From Acrasis kona (lineage: Eukaryota > Heterolobosea > Eutetramitea > Acrasida > Acrasidae), in contig JAOPGA020001632.1 of assembly GCA_026419775.2 (NCBI GenBank), forward strand, positions 100,048 through 164,047: a DNA stretch of 64,000 nt. Direction: 5' to 3'. A model generated the notes under the pieces. It worked only from the letters and a program-made list of their open reading frames with translations. It was not told where the DNA came from and did no database searches. Shown one piece after another: positions 1 to 9,919 of this stretch. A program made the translations under genes and the position numbers. Positions within the stretch are counted from its first letter, which is position 1. Each line of letters starts with the position of its first letter.

Positions 1-1902
1 TTGTGAAACGATCACGTCGTCGGGTTGATTGGAGATGTCCAATTCGCAGAATCCAAGAATGCGTTCTCCGTAGGACGAAAGTGTTTTGATGGTTGCATTG
101 AAGCGTTTTTCGAAATCGTCATCTTTTGGTAAAATGTTTCCTTCCATCATGTAGCGATCGCAATATTGAAGAACCATTTCGGGAGCTCCCTTCATCATGA
201 CGACCGTCTTTGATTTGTCTTCGGATTGACACACGTTGAGTTGCCACTTGTTTTTGGAATTGAATGGAATGGTATAAATGAGAGGCATCTCTGTTCTGTA
301 TTCATAAATGTCACGTAGAGGATGGACGAATTTGATTAGAGCTGATTCGGAAGCATCTCCGATGGTCGCGCGCTTCAGTACGTGTTTTTCCAAATTGATG
401 GGATCTTCGACAAACTTTGCGCTGCTGCATAATGTTGCACAACGTTGTAGTTTTTGGAATGTAGGTGCGTCCAAGCTGAAATCGGCCTTCTTGTCGTTGA
501 CTGACGTGTTGCACAAACGTATTCCTCCATCATACCAAACATGGGCCACTGTCATTCTGTTTTGGGTCAATGTACCAGTCTTGTCGCTACACACGGTCGT
601 GCAGGATCCTAATGTTTCGACGGCTTCGAGGTTCTTTACCATGACGTTCTTGTCCTTCATGCGCTTGGCAGTTAATGTAAGACTGGCAGTGACGGTTGGT
701 AACAATGCTTCGGGAACGTTGGCCACAATGATACCGATGGCTGTAATGATGTTGTTGATGGCAAAGTCTGGTTTGCTGTTGAGGATGAAACCCAACACCA
801 AAAAGAACAATCCTTCGACGACGGCAACGGCTGTGATAATGTGACAGAAGGAATCAATTTCGATACGTAGAGGAGTCTTTCCTGGTTTTGTTTGTCCGAC
901 TAGTTGTGCGATTCTACCAATGGCAGTACCATCTCCTGTTTGGATGACGAGACCGAGGCAGGACCCTTGCATGGCGCTTGTTCCGAAGAATGCCAAATTC
1001 TTTGTTTCTAGAGGGTTCTTGCTGGTGTTGTTTGGTGAACGTGCTTGTGGTTCGACTTCTCCCGTTAATGAGGAGTTGTCTACCGTAAAGTCAGCACAAT
1101 GTAGGATTCTAATATCAGCTGGGATACGGTCACCAAGCTTGATCTTTACAAGGTCTCCGATGACCAATTGGTCGGGCTTGACTCCAAGCTCTTTTCCATC
1201 TCTTATAACAATGATGTTATCGGTGGGAGCCATCTTTGCAAACTCTTTGGCAACGTTGCTGCTGCTTCTTTCTTGGAAGTATGTAAACAATGCGTTGGCA
1301 ACAACAATGAAAATCAACACCACGGCAATGTAGAGATTGTCATAAATAATTTCAGTCTTGGCATTTAAACTTTGTCCCAAAGAGATGAAGAATGCAATTA
1401 AACACAGCACTGCGGCTCCCTCCATAAGAAGAGCAAAGAAATTGGTAAAGTTGCGGAAGAAAACAATAAATTGAGACGTCTCTTTTGGGGGTTTAAGCCT
1501 GTTGGGACCGTTTAGTTGGTATCTTTGATGTGCAGCGGTCGAAGATAAACCTTTGGAAGACTCAACATCGTTGGGGTCAATGTTGCTTTCGGTGTGCTTC
1601 TTGGATAACTCAAGAATTGATTCCAAATGTTCAGTGAGTACAAGTTCGCTTTTGAGATCCTCCATTCCACCAGTCTTTTTCTTCTTTTTCTGGTTCTCAT
1701 GTTTTTCAATTTTGTTGTTCTCACGAATTGTGAGCTCCGCAAGACCTCTTTGAATATCAGTAGATGGTCTGCTGCGAATTCCTTCTTCGATTGATGGCCT
1801 GGGTTTCTCAATAGAGAATCTTATATCGAATGAACGCCTTGGAGGTGTAGATATGCTCTCTACACCTCTTTCCACACCGCGTCTTGTATCAGCGAGGGAC
1901 AT
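1..1902 (-). CDS. P2C-type (Na+/K+-ATPase alpha-like) P-type ATPase, partial
   Basis: The first 634 codons of a cation-pumping P-type ATPase are present; the C-terminal part lies beyond the window edge. The frame is open from the ATG at 1902. The phosphorylation motif CSDKTGTLTQNRMTVAH has its aspartate near residue 440. The actuator loop reads TGEVEPQARSP near residue 280, and membrane segment M4 reads NVPEALLPTVTASLTLTAKRM without its last residue. The stretch NPLETKNLAFFGTS and the NLEAVETLGS type of sequence before the phosphorylation site are typical of Na+/K+- and H+/K+-ATPase alpha subunits (P2C), not of SERCA or PMCA. Two oddities are valine after TGE, where the family has serine, and alanine for the usual glycine in PEGLL. 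The N-terminus (about 110 residues) is charged and probably disordered. It would move monovalent cations across the plasma membrane or contractile-vacuole membrane; the ions cannot be told from this part. Confidence 0.9.
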   Translation of the reverse strand, partial: MSLADTRRGVERGVESISTPPRRSFDIRFSIEKPRPSIEEGIRSRPSTDIQRGLAELTIRENNKIEKHENQKKKKKTGGMEDLKSELVLTEHLESILELSKKHTESNIDPNDVESSKGLSSTAAHQRYQLNGPNRLKPPKETSQFIVFFRNFTNFFALLMEGAAVLCLIAFFISLGQSLNAKTEIIYDNLYIAVVLIFIVVANALFTYFQERSSSNVAKEFAKMAPTDNIIVIRDGKELGVKPDQLVIGDLVKIKLGDRIPADIRILHCADFTVDNSSLTGEVEPQARSPNNTSKNPLETKNLAFFGTSAMQGSCLGLVIQTGDGTAIGRIAQLVGQTKPGKTPLRIEIDSFCHIITAVAVVEGLFFLVLGFILNSKPDFAINNIITAIGIIVANVPEALLPTVTASLTLTAKRMKDKNVMVKNLEAVETLGSCTTVCSDKTGTLTQNRMTVAHVWYDGGIRLCNTSVNDKKADFSLDAPTFQKLQRCATLCSSAKFVEDPINLEKHVLKRATIGDASESALIKFVHPLRDIYEYRTEMPLIYTIPFNSKNKWQLNVCQSEDKSKTVVMMKGAPEMVLQYCDRYMMEGNILPKDDDFEKRFNATIKTLSSYGERILGFCELDISNQPDDVIVSQ

Positions 1903-2276
1903 TCTGTTTAGGGATAGAAGTGATTAAATTGTAAAAATATCACTGGTTGTTCTACGCGTTTGTATGAACCAATCAAGAGGTTTACACCCACAGGTGACTT
2001 TGTTGTTTATTACTTCATCGTTCAAGATGCAATACGCATTAAATATATGGATAGGGCTTCTGTTGAAAGTTCTTTTTTTGAACATTTAGTTAAAACCATT
2101 TTTCTTTTCTATTATAATCAAAATCAATCATCCGAAATTGTAACCTACTCGTTGTTTATTCTCGCTATATGTCCCGCTACGATGTTGGTAGGGCCTTACT
2201 CGCTAGTACATAGCTGGCATAGCTATTAAGAATCACAGTGAATTGTGAGGTCAAAAAACCGGCATGTGAAAAGTGA
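1903..2276. other. Divergent intergenic region
   Basis: This stretch separates two genes read away from each other, so it must hold both promoters. It is A/T-rich. A reading frame on the plus strand (1960-2229) starts only at TTG and has no recognisable content. I see no RNA gene or repeat. Confidence 0.6.
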
Positions 2277-4334
2277 ATGAGGAGTTTGCCGGAGATCAAA
2301 ATAGAAATGATACCAATCAATATTTTCCTCGTTGTTGTGCTTGGGGTTTTTGTGACTGCTATTTCTCATGAGGACAGGGCAAGGGATATTGTGTCGAAGC
2401 TTACAAGACAAGAGAAACTATCGATAGTTCACGGATATGGACAACTTCCATACATTGGACAAACCAAGGCGATCAAACGATTAAATATAACAGCATTACG
2501 CATGCTAGATGGACCACAAGGTATCGCGGATTATGTAAACAAAGTCACGTGTTTCCCCTGCGTTTTAACAGTAGCATCTTCCTGGGACATTCACTTGATG
2601 AGGACTTTTGGTGAAGCTCTTGGACAGGAACAACGATTAAAGGGAAGTAACGTTCACCTTGGTCCAGATGTAAACATTGCCAGAGTTCCTGAAAATGGAC
2701 GCAATTATGAATCATTTGGCGAAGATCCCTTCTTGACATCGAACTTAGCCGCTCAGTACATTAAAGGTGTTCAAAGCCAAGGTGTTATGGCAACTGTCAA
2801 GCATTGGGCACTCAACAACCAAGAGACAAACCGCTCCCTTTGCAGTTCTAATGTAGATGAGAGAACTCAATGGGAGATTTATTATCCTGCTTTTAAATCA
2901 GCAGTTGACGCTGAAGTAGCGTCATGTATGTGCGCTTATAATAAAGTGAACCAAACATATTCTTGTGAGAATGACAATTTGTTAAACAGAGATTTGAAAC
3001 AAAAAATGGGTTTCAAGGGCTTCGTTGTTAGTGACTGGATTGCCACTCACAGCACGTCAAAGTCTGTGAACAGTGGTCTTGACATGGAACAACCAGGTGG
3101 TGTCTATTTAGATTACTCTCTTGACTCTGCAATCAATGAAAATCTAGTAAAGGAATCTAGACTGGATGATATGTGTAGTCGCATTTTGTATAGTATGTCT
3201 TTGGTTGGCTTGCTTGATCACCCAGAAAGAACTGGAGATTTGTTAACTGACGCGACAAGCGAAGAACATAATAAACTGTCGAGGACATTATCTGAACAAG
3301 GTATTATCCTCTTGAAAAACGAAAAAAATTTATTGCCTTTAAATCCTTCTGTTGCCACAAAGATTGCAGTGATCGGATTCGACGGTCATGATATTCCTGA
3401 TGTTGCTGGTGAGGGATCAGGACATGTAGTACCTCCATATGTCATCACACCATTACAGGGTATCAAAAGTAGAATTTCTAACAACAGTACAGTTGTTACC
3501 TACACTAATGGTCAGTTTGTTCCGTTGGCTGTTAATCAAGCAAAAAATGCAAATGTTGCTATTGTATTTGTGTCGCAGAATACTGCAGAAGGGTGGGACA
3601 GAAGTACTGTTCTCCCACGTAATCAAGACGACCTTGTCAGAAGCATTGTTGCTGTCCAACCTAATACTATTGTAGTGGCTCATGTTCCCGGTGCAATACA
3701 AATGCCATGGGTAGATCAAATCCCTGCAATTCTATTCTCCTTCTTCCCTGGACAAGAAAGTGGTAATAGTGTATCTTCTGTTTTGTTTGGTGATGTTAAC
3801 CCTTCTGGAAAACTCCCCATAACCTTGTCTCCCATTAATCCTCTCAAAACTAAACTCCAGTACCCTGGTGTTGATAATCAAGTTGAATATAGCGAAAAGC
3901 TGCTAGTTGGTTATCGTTACTATGACGCGCTTGGTCTGGGTGTCACCTTTCCTTTTGGTCATGGAATCTCCTACACAAAATTTGAGTATGCGAATCTTGA
4001 AGTTTATGCATCACAGTGCGGAGGACATGTAAGTGTAATGGTAGACATTAAAAATGTTGGCGATAGGGAGGGCACAGAAACACCACAACTGTACATTGAG
4101 TTCCCACCTGAAGCCGGAGAGCCTCCCCTAGTGTTGAGAGGATTCAAAAAAGTAACCATCAAACCAGGTCAAGTTTACAAGGTTGAGTTTGACAGATTAG
4201 AAGAGATCCAACACCTTTCAATATGGAACACGACTCTAAGTGATTACGAAATCATCAGAGGTGCATTCGGAGTACACGTAGGATCATCTTCAAGGGACAT
4301 TAGACTAAAAGGAGGTTTTATAAATCAACTTTAA
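2277..4334 (+). CDS. Secreted glycoside hydrolase family 3 (beta-glucosidase/beta-xylosidase-like)
   Basis: A 685-residue GH3 enzyme that hydrolyses terminal beta-linked sugars. A hydrophobic segment (about residues 15-30) is a signal peptide; the ATG at 2307 is an equally good start. The N-terminal TIM-barrel domain shows the family motifs GPDVNIARVPENGRNYESFGEDP and KHWALNNQETNR in order. The catalytic nucleophile is the Asp of GFVVSDW, residue 253. The (alpha/beta)6 sandwich domain follows (ILLKNEKNLLPL), and the C-terminal part from FPFGHGISYTKFEY to the end is a fibronectin III-like domain. The order matches the three-domain bacterial, fungal and plant enzymes, and the length is normal. 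It is likely exported or lysosomal for digesting plant or microbial polysaccharide. Its stop lies 11 nt from the stop of the convergent kinase gene. Confidence 0.93.
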   Translation: MRSLPEIKIEMIPINIFLVVVLGVFVTAISHEDRARDIVSKLTRQEKLSIVHGYGQLPYIGQTKAIKRLNITALRMLDGPQGIADYVNKVTCFPCVLTVASSWDIHLMRTFGEALGQEQRLKGSNVHLGPDVNIARVPENGRNYESFGEDPFLTSNLAAQYIKGVQSQGVMATVKHWALNNQETNRSLCSSNVDERTQWEIYYPAFKSAVDAEVASCMCAYNKVNQTYSCENDNLLNRDLKQKMGFKGFVVSDWIATHSTSKSVNSGLDMEQPGGVYLDYSLDSAINENLVKESRLDDMCSRILYSMSLVGLLDHPERTGDLLTDATSEEHNKLSRTLSEQGIILLKNEKNLLPLNPSVATKIAVIGFDGHDIPDVAGEGSGHVVPPYVITPLQGIKSRISNNSTVVTYTNGQFVPLAVNQAKNANVAIVFVSQNTAEGWDRSTVLPRNQDDLVRSIVAVQPNTIVVAHVPGAIQMPWVDQIPAILFSFFPGQESGNSVSSVLFGDVNPSGKLPITLSPINPLKTKLQYPGVDNQVEYSEKLLVGYRYYDALGLGVTFPFGHGISYTKFEYANLEVYASQCGGHVSVMVDIKNVGDREGTETPQLYIEFPPEAGEPPLVLRGFKKVTIKPGQVYKVEFDRLEEIQHLSIWNTTLSDYEIIRGAFGVHVGSSSRDIRLKGGFINQL

Positions 4335-4345
4335 TACATTTTACT

Positions 4346-5960
4346 TTATGACATTTCTTGTGGTTGTTCAACAATTACGTTCGTTGCTGAGTTATTACGA
4401 GATAACTGTGGGGTGCTAGTTGTTGATGGTGCGGTGGACTTCAACATTGGAACAAGTTTGTTTGGAAGTGCATCTGCTGGATGTGTTGTTTTCTCTAAAT
4501 TCTCAAACCCATAGGCGTTCTTATGAAAGGCGGTTGGTGCGTACCTGAAGTCCTTGAATACGTTAGCAGCATTGTTCTCTTCTAATGGTTGACCGTTCTG
4601 CTCCGTATCGTCGTCATCGTCCTCACGTTCATCGTCGCTGTCTTTCAGGTTCCTGAAGTAAGAAGTATCGTACTTGTCCTTAATGTCAATTCGGATGGGT
4701 GTATTTTCGTTTCTTATGAGGGCCCAATTTACATCTTTGAAGAATGGGTGCGTCCTAATGTCAGCCGCTCCATTTTTGTGGCCCAATCTCTTTTCTTGTT
4801 TTGTATTTAAAAGTTTTTTGATCAAATCTTTACAGTTTTTGGAAACATTCTTATTAGGGAATTCGATTTTGTTGCTCAATATGTGTTGAAATGTGTCTTT
4901 TTGACTTGCGCCTTTGAATGGAGTGGATCCGTATAACATCTCGTACATGAGGATTCCAAAAGTCCACCAGTCAACCGATGAGGAATGTCCGGTTCCGGTG
5001 ATGACCTCAGGTGCAATGTATTCTTCAGTTCCCACGAACGAATTGAATTGTTGAATTTGTTTGGTATCAACTTTAGCGCTCTATCACGGTCATGTAAAAA
5101 TGCAAGTTGTAAAAATTAATTACCTTTCTTGATGAGAACAACCCTACTTTGGTCATTTTAGGTAGGTTGTGCTTGAACGACGCACTGTTTCGAATAAATC
5201 AAAGTCGGTGAGACGAACATGTCCACTTTTATGTAGCAAGATGTTTTCTGTAAAAAAAAGCATTAGGAGTCGATGAACAAAATCATTACCTGGCTTCAAA
5301 TCACGATAAATAAATCCCATCATGTGCAAATACTCAAGGGCGAGTAGTACTTCTGCTCCATAAAATTTAACGCTCGCTTCTGGTAGACATTTATTAGGTT
5401 GGCGTTGCAACATTCGGAAGAACTCCCCTCCAGCACAATATTCCATAATAAAGTAGAGTTTGTCCTGTCCCTGAAAAGAGCAATACAGTGTAACAATAAA
5501 TGGATGATCTGTGGTTGCCAAAATTTCACGTTCAGTTAAAACTCGTTTCACCTATGCATATCAGCAAAAAAAAATCAACATCACAACACACCTTATTTCT
5601 TTTAATCATTTCTTCTTTTTTCAAAACCTTCATGGCGAAAAGTTTTTCGGTACCCTTTAATCTTACTAGATAAACTTTACCGACGTCCCCCCTACCTAAA
5701 AGTTTGATTTTTTCGAAATCACTAGGTCCCAAAGTGCTGAAGTCAATTTGCGACACTTCTAGACCTTGCAGATTCTCATTGCTATTCGTGGGCTTCATCT
5801 TTTTAATTACAGTTTGGAGCTCCTCGTCGGTAGCAGCTTGTTGTATATTTGATTTTTCTCCAACTCTTCTCACCTCATCAGTGTTTACGACCTCGATTAT
5901 AGGGGCTATACCCTCAATCGACGGACCAGACAACTCCGCTGGTTCTTGCTCTTCTGACAT
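4346..5960 (-). CDS. AGC-family protein kinase, Fpk1/NRC-2 (AGC VIII)-like
   Basis: A Ser/Thr kinase of the group that includes fungal flippase kinases Fpk1/NRC-2 and plant phototropin-type AGC VIII kinases. My exon model is 5960-5592, 5551-5290, 5247-5186, 5143-5124 and 5078-4346 (481 residues). It gives introns of 40, 42, 42 and 45 nt and a 20-nt microexon. Visible features are the glycine loop [11 protein letters not shown], the lysine in FAMKVLKK, the catalytic loop YRDLKPENILL, DFD in place of DFG (a hallmark of this group), and [12 protein letters not shown] before subdomain IX ([15 protein letters not shown]). The C-terminal tail is acidic (near 4610) and ends in a low-complexity region. 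Without the microexon, a single 105-nt intron (5185-5081) also keeps the frame. It probably acts in membrane-lipid asymmetry or polarity; this is by family only. Confidence 0.85.
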
Positions 5961-6061
5961 GCAGTTTTTGAATGTTTTATTTGCGGTTGACAGTTCGTCA
6001 CGAAAAACTCAAAGACAAAACAATTTATAATACATTTTTGCTGTTTATTTAATATATTGAT

Positions 6062-6427
6062 TTACTTGTACGTTGGCCTAACCCCAGGTGTTTGCTGTAG
6101 ATTCATTGGTGGTAAGGATCCAATCATTGGTGGTGGTGCTCCCATCCCAGGAGGTGGTATCATTTGTGGCATCATCGGGACATTTGGAACGAAACCTGTG
6201 GGCATTCTTAAGTTAGACGGTAAAACAAAATTTTGTGGGAAAGTTGGTGGTAGTGCCATATCTATAGGTTTTAGATCAGCTGTGGGCACGTTGACGTCTT
6301 GCGCGAATTGTGCGTAATAAGCTCTCACATTGGTTTTATGTTTCCAACCAGAATTATGCATTTTTCTCACACTCGGACTATCCACGGCCAAAAAGACATC
6401 ACAATAATCACAATAGTATTTCGGCAT
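6062..6427 (-). CDS. SNRPC: U1 small nuclear ribonucleoprotein C (U1-C)
   Basis: A 121-residue protein whose first 35 residues are the U1-C matrin-type zinc finger: Cys6, Cys9, His24 and His30 in [15 protein letters not shown] and MHNSGWKH. U1-C stabilises the pairing of U1 snRNA with the 5' splice site. The C-terminal half is rich in Pro, Met and Gly, as in other U1-C proteins. It is a single exon with an ATG at 6427, and the finger begins at residue 4, which fixes the start. The presence of a U1-C gene fits a genome in which neighbouring genes carry many small GT-AG introns. Confidence 0.95.
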   Translation of the reverse strand: MPKYYCDYCDVFLAVDSPSVRKMHNSGWKHKTNVRAYYAQFAQDVNVPTADLKPIDMALPPTFPQNFVLPSNLRMPTGFVPNVPMMPQMIPPPGMGAPPPMIGSLPPMNLQQTPGVRPTYK

Positions 6428-6630
6428 CTGTTTTTAGTTGAACCTTTTGGTTGATCATAACAAAAATATTTAGAGAAATATTTTCAAACAAGTGTCCAAC
6501 TTTACTACTGTTTGTGATTGTGAACAACCGCATATATAGATGTGTAAGGAAGAAATTATTTAATTAATTCGAATAATTAAGTTAAAATTACATTTTTAAA
6601 CGTGGTCCTATCTATTATAATTTTTTCAAT

Positions 6631-6710
6631 GGCGATTTGATCGAGTGGTCTAAGATGGACGACTCAAGTTCGTCTCCGAAAGGGCGTGGGTTCAAATCCC
6701 ACAGTCGTCA
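6631..6710 (+). tRNA. tRNA-Leu (anticodon CAA)
   Basis: A type II tRNA. The acceptor stem is GGCGATT with AGTCGTC (two G-U pairs). The D arm carries GAGTGGTCTAAGA. The anticodon stem GACGA/TCGTC closes the loop CTCAAGT, so the anticodon is CAA and reads UUG leucine codons. The short variable arm is CC-GAAA-GG, and the T arm is GTGGG-TTCAAAT-CCCAC. The discriminator is A at 6710. A run of six T at 6712-6717 is the RNA polymerase III terminator. There is no intron, although tRNA-Leu(CAA) is interrupted in many eukaryotes. Confidence 0.93.
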
Positions 6711-7020
6711 CTTTTTTCAAGTTAGGATTCTATATTTTTCGGCACATTAATGTCGTTCTCTCAATCAAAATTGTCTGCGATTCCCGGACCCTGGTGTGGG
6801 TCCAATTACTGTGTCTTTCAATTAATTCTATACATAATAAACCTTCATTTCCATGCAAAGCGTCTACGGATAGATCTCAAATTTTGTTGCTTTTGGCACA
6901 AGTGATGATTGGGGATTGAGGTTCGTGGTGAATCTCAAATCATTTACCGTTGAGTGGGCAATTTCCTTACAATTCATTGCCCCCGGGAAAGAGGAACCTG
7001 ACAGTGACAACACCAACAGA
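6711..7020. other. Intergenic region between tRNA-Leu and R-SNARE gene
   Basis: It contains the Pol III terminator and the presumed promoter of the R-SNARE gene. A 51-codon frame from the ATG at 6750 is open, but its product is not recognisable and I do not call it. Nothing else is seen. Confidence 0.5.
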
Positions 7021-7845
7021 ATGCCCATCACCTTTGCATTAGTGGCTGAGTCCTCCCATGAATTGGGACACTACCCTTCCAACAACGTCTTGAAGGATAT
7101 AATTGTATCAAAAGTTCTTCCAAAAATCCAAAATGAGGACCACAAAAGAACGTTGTTGATGAATGAGTAAGTGGTCATAATGATAACTTTTTTGATTCTT
7201 GAAGTTTGGAGCTCCACTATCACCGAGTCGGAGGAAAAACCTTTTTCGCAGTGGTTAATCAGGGATATTCTAAACGTATATCTTGGTCATTCATCGATGT
7301 TTGTTTTTAGTTATTTCTTTGCTATTAACCGCCTTATAGGATATAGAGACTAAACTAGCCGCACAAAGTAATCCCTCTACATCTAATGTTAAGAAGTTGT
7401 TGAGGGAGAGAATAGACTTCTTCAATAACCCTCAAAACGATAAGATTGCAAACATCACCAAGAAGATTGACGACACTAAAGATGTTATGATCAAGAACAT
7501 GGGTATGTGTTACAAAGTTTCTCATTTTTAATGTTGCAGACGAAATTCTTGATAGAGGCGAGAAGCTTGACACACTAATGAACACAACTGATGATTTGGC
7601 TACTGGTGCCACAGAGTTCAGAAGGGGAACCCAACAAGTAAAGACTGCCATGATCAAGAGATACATTGTCCTTATCATTGTGTTAATTGTTATCATCTTA
7701 GCCGTCGCTGTAAGTTTTATAATAACGCTACAATAACACTAAATAGGCAATTATTGCGCTCGCTGTTGGATTAGGTGTTGGCCTTAATACACCAGCTACA
7801 ACAAGACCCCCTCCACCTGCACCTCCTGCACCAACTACAGCCTAA
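7021..7845 (+). CDS. R-SNARE, VAMP7-type longin protein
   Basis: A vesicle SNARE for membrane fusion on endolysosomal or secretory routes. The five exons are 7021-7166, 7205-7298, 7340-7502, 7540-7709 and 7747-7845 (223 residues); introns are 37-41 nt. The start is fixed by the longin domain, which begins at once (MPITFALVAE) as in VAMP7, and continues through HYHRVGGKTFFAVV to GYSKRISWSFIDDIETKL. The SNARE coiled coil (about residues 128-185) has the central arginine in DEILDRGEKLDTL. A membrane anchor follows (IVLIIVLIVIILAVAAIIAL), leaving a short Pro/Thr-rich lumenal tail. The tail after the anchor (about 20 residues) is longer than usual. Every junction keeps the frame, and each intron is GT-AG. 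Confidence 0.9.
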
Positions 7846-8224
7846 ACGGTGTATGAATAAATGTCTACTTTCCCACAATTTATCAATGTGCGTATCAATA
7901 TCATATGATTTATCACACCAACGGCTATATAACGTCAAAAGCGCACTACCAAAAGAAGAAAAGTCGGTTGTTCATCCCTACCACGACAATTCACTTACAA
8001 AGAAGGAAATTTAACTTTTACTTTTACTCATAGTACCCTCTCCACACATTAAATCCTTACACGCATGCTTTTCGTTGACGTCACAAATCAAAAAGCATTA
8101 AAAGATGGACTAGTCGACCAGTAGTCAAAGAATTACACAATGAGAGTATGTCGCCAACAAACTTTAACAAATGGGATGCCATAAGGTACATTTACAACAG
8201 GAATACATTATTTAAAAGGGTATT
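7846..8224. other. Intergenic region with CRE-like palindrome
   Basis: It lies between convergent genes. It holds a TGACGTCA palindrome at 8076-8083, the consensus site of CREB/ATF bZIP factors; function is unproven, since no gene starts nearby. A 43-codon frame from the ATG at 7886 to 8014 has coding-like composition (charged, no low complexity) but no recognisable family. I leave it as a possible small gene or 3'-UTR artefact. Confidence 0.4.
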
Positions 8225-8686
8225 TTATTTGGCACTTATCTGTGGTCTTGTTTTAAATGCTCTCCTACTTCGTTTACTGATTCCTTTCCGAATGTACTCG
8301 TTGACACAAGTGATGTTTTCGAAGTGAATCAAAGTTTTAATGTTTTGATATCTTTTTAATATTTGATCAGATCCTTTGTTTTTGATTTTAATGAAAAGTG
8401 TATCTAGATTCTTCAAACATTGTAGCACTTCATTTAAGTTGTTTCTACCACTCGTCGGCCACACTAAATGCGTGGCCTGTGATTTTTTTAAAAATGGTAA
8501 GCCTTGTTCAATGTCCTGGGGCTGGAGCTTCTGGAGGTCCAATAGTTTCAGACTGTAGGCAGATTGTCTGAAGGATTCGTCAAACGTCCTACTTACTAAC
8601 CTTAGATTTATAACTGCTTTGCAGCTGTGGCACATGAATTCGCTAATGTATATTTGCACGTCTTGAGGTAGATGATGTAACTCCAT
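8225..8686 (-). CDS. Small F-box protein
   Basis: A 153-residue protein starting at the ATG at 8686. Residues 4-40 read LPQDVQIYISEFM and VINLRLVSRTFDE, the pattern of an F-box (Leu-Pro near the start, three helices). F-box proteins dock substrates onto SCF (SKP1-cullin) ubiquitin ligases. The remainder has two leucine-rich segments (NEVLQCLKNLDTLFIKI and ILKRYQNIKTLIHFENI), reminiscent of degenerate leucine-rich repeats. It ends in a basic tail. The protein is short for the family, so it may be a truncated copy of a longer F-box/LRR gene. It is one of at least three F-box genes in this window. Confidence 0.75.
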   Translation of the reverse strand: MELHHLPQDVQIYISEFMCHSCKAVINLRLVSRTFDESFRQSAYSLKLLDLQKLQPQDIEQGLPFLKKSQATHLVWPTSGRNNLNEVLQCLKNLDTLFIKIKNKGSDQILKRYQNIKTLIHFENITCVNEYIRKGISKRSRRAFKTRPQISAK

Positions 8687-9181
8687 TGTTTTTAAATGTC
8701 ATTGATGTTTGTTTCACTCCTTTATGAGGTCTGGATTATTATGTTCATCGAATTATAATTATCTTGACTAAACCTTGGCTGCAATCTAATTCGAAGTATT
8801 TATTATCCATTCAATTTTAATTTATGATAATATTACTAACAAAGGAACTCCGAAAGTCTATACCAGTGTAAAGGAAGATATCGCTACTACTAAGCGGACC
8901 AGAGCATATTGATCAAGGATGTCTTGCATCTTGGTTTTAGTTTACTTGTAATTACAATTTCGATCTTTTATGAATATACTAGCATAAAAAAGTTCATAAA
9001 CAATAAAATTAAGAAGCGATCTTTTATTATCACTATGAATGGATGATCGTAATACAATTTTTGAACAATCCAATTCGTTGACCAAATAGATGATTTAAAT
9101 GGATGTGTCGTTTTCAGGTGAAACATCCTTTCTGAAATGACACTTCAAATTGGCTTGTCCAATCGATAATAAGATCAAAAA
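8687..9181. other. Divergent intergenic region
   Basis: It separates the F-box gene from the NPC1-domain gene, which are read away from each other, so it must hold both promoters. The sequence is A/T-rich with many stops in all frames. I see no RNA gene, repeat or coding fragment. Confidence 0.6.
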
Positions 9182-9853
9182 ATGTTAAAAACCACAATCA
9201 CAGTGTTGGCACTTGTTTCATACATTGTAGCACAAGAATGTGTCATGATGGCGGATGGTTCATACGACGCTTCTACTCTCACCCACCAAACAAGACCATG
9301 GAAGACTCCAATCATGCTCACAGGCCCAGCTCAAGAAGCATTAAAGTTCGTTTGCCCCACCATTAACTCCACCAAACCAGTGTGTTGCAACTCAACTCAA
9401 CTTGTTGACCTACAAACAAACTTTATTGCAATTGACATTGGATTTGGAACAACATGCCCATCATGCGCGGTGAGCTTAAAGAGAATGTTTTGTGACTTTG
9501 CATGCAGCCCTGAACAATCCCATTTTGTAAAGATTGAATCTCTTAAATCTACAAACTATGTTGCCACCGCACAGTTTGCCACTACTACCAAGTTCCAAAG
9601 CGAGTTATGGGAATCATGCAAGGATACTGGTATTGGACCATTCAAGAATAGAGTCTTGTACGGGAACGTAGAGAACTTCCTCAGCACCCTTGTCCGCATA
9701 AGAAGACCAGATCCAAACATTAATTTTGTTTTCAACACCACTGGTACATACGATGGTCAGAGTGTTCCGTGTGAGACCACCTGCAGTTGTGAGTACTGCG
9801 TTGAGGCATGTAGAAACAGAAAAGACCTGTTCCATCACATGAATAAACAATAA
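9182..9853 (+). CDS. Free-standing NPC1 N-terminal domain protein, secreted
   Basis: A 223-residue protein with a signal peptide (residues 1-17, cleavage after IVAQ). The mature part resembles the sterol-binding N-terminal domain of Niemann-Pick C1. It has GPAQEALKFVCP, then PVCCNSTQLVDLQTNF, then TTCPSCAVSLKRMFCDFACSPEQSHF, and late paired cysteines in VPCETTCSCEYCVEACR. In NPC1 these cysteines form the disulfide core that receives cholesterol from NPC2. Here there is no membrane segment and no sterol-sensing domain: the reading frame stops right after the domain. A secreted or lysosomal sterol carrier is a reasonable guess. The start ATG is well placed in front of the signal peptide, and no introns are needed. 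Confidence 0.8.
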   Translation: MLKTTITVLALVSYIVAQECVMMADGSYDASTLTHQTRPWKTPIMLTGPAQEALKFVCPTINSTKPVCCNSTQLVDLQTNFIAIDIGFGTTCPSCAVSLKRMFCDFACSPEQSHFVKIESLKSTNYVATAQFATTTKFQSELWESCKDTGIGPFKNRVLYGNVENFLSTLVRIRRPDPNINFVFNTTGTYDGQSVPCETTCSCEYCVEACRNRKDLFHHMNKQ

Positions 9854-9919
9854 TGTTTCTTTCCTCATTATTATCCCACTTGATCTAACTCAATTCCTAA
9901 AATGCTTTATGGAATAAAA

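Noticed and set aside
308-1811. Several plus- and minus-strand frames of 60-178 codons
   Set aside because: They overlap the well-supported P2C ATPase frame on the minus strand, which shows family motifs throughout.
1960-2229. An 89-codon plus-strand frame
   Set aside because: It starts at TTG in a divergent promoter region and has no recognisable pattern.
5172-5185. A 14-nt mini-intron in the kinase gene
   Set aside because: It would restore frame, but it is far below the 36-50 nt sizes of other introns here; the microexon model fits better.
7775-8014. An 79-codon frame overlapping the R-SNARE 3' end
   Set aside because: It starts inside the last SNARE exon in another frame; only the part from 7886 could be a separate gene, and evidence is thin.
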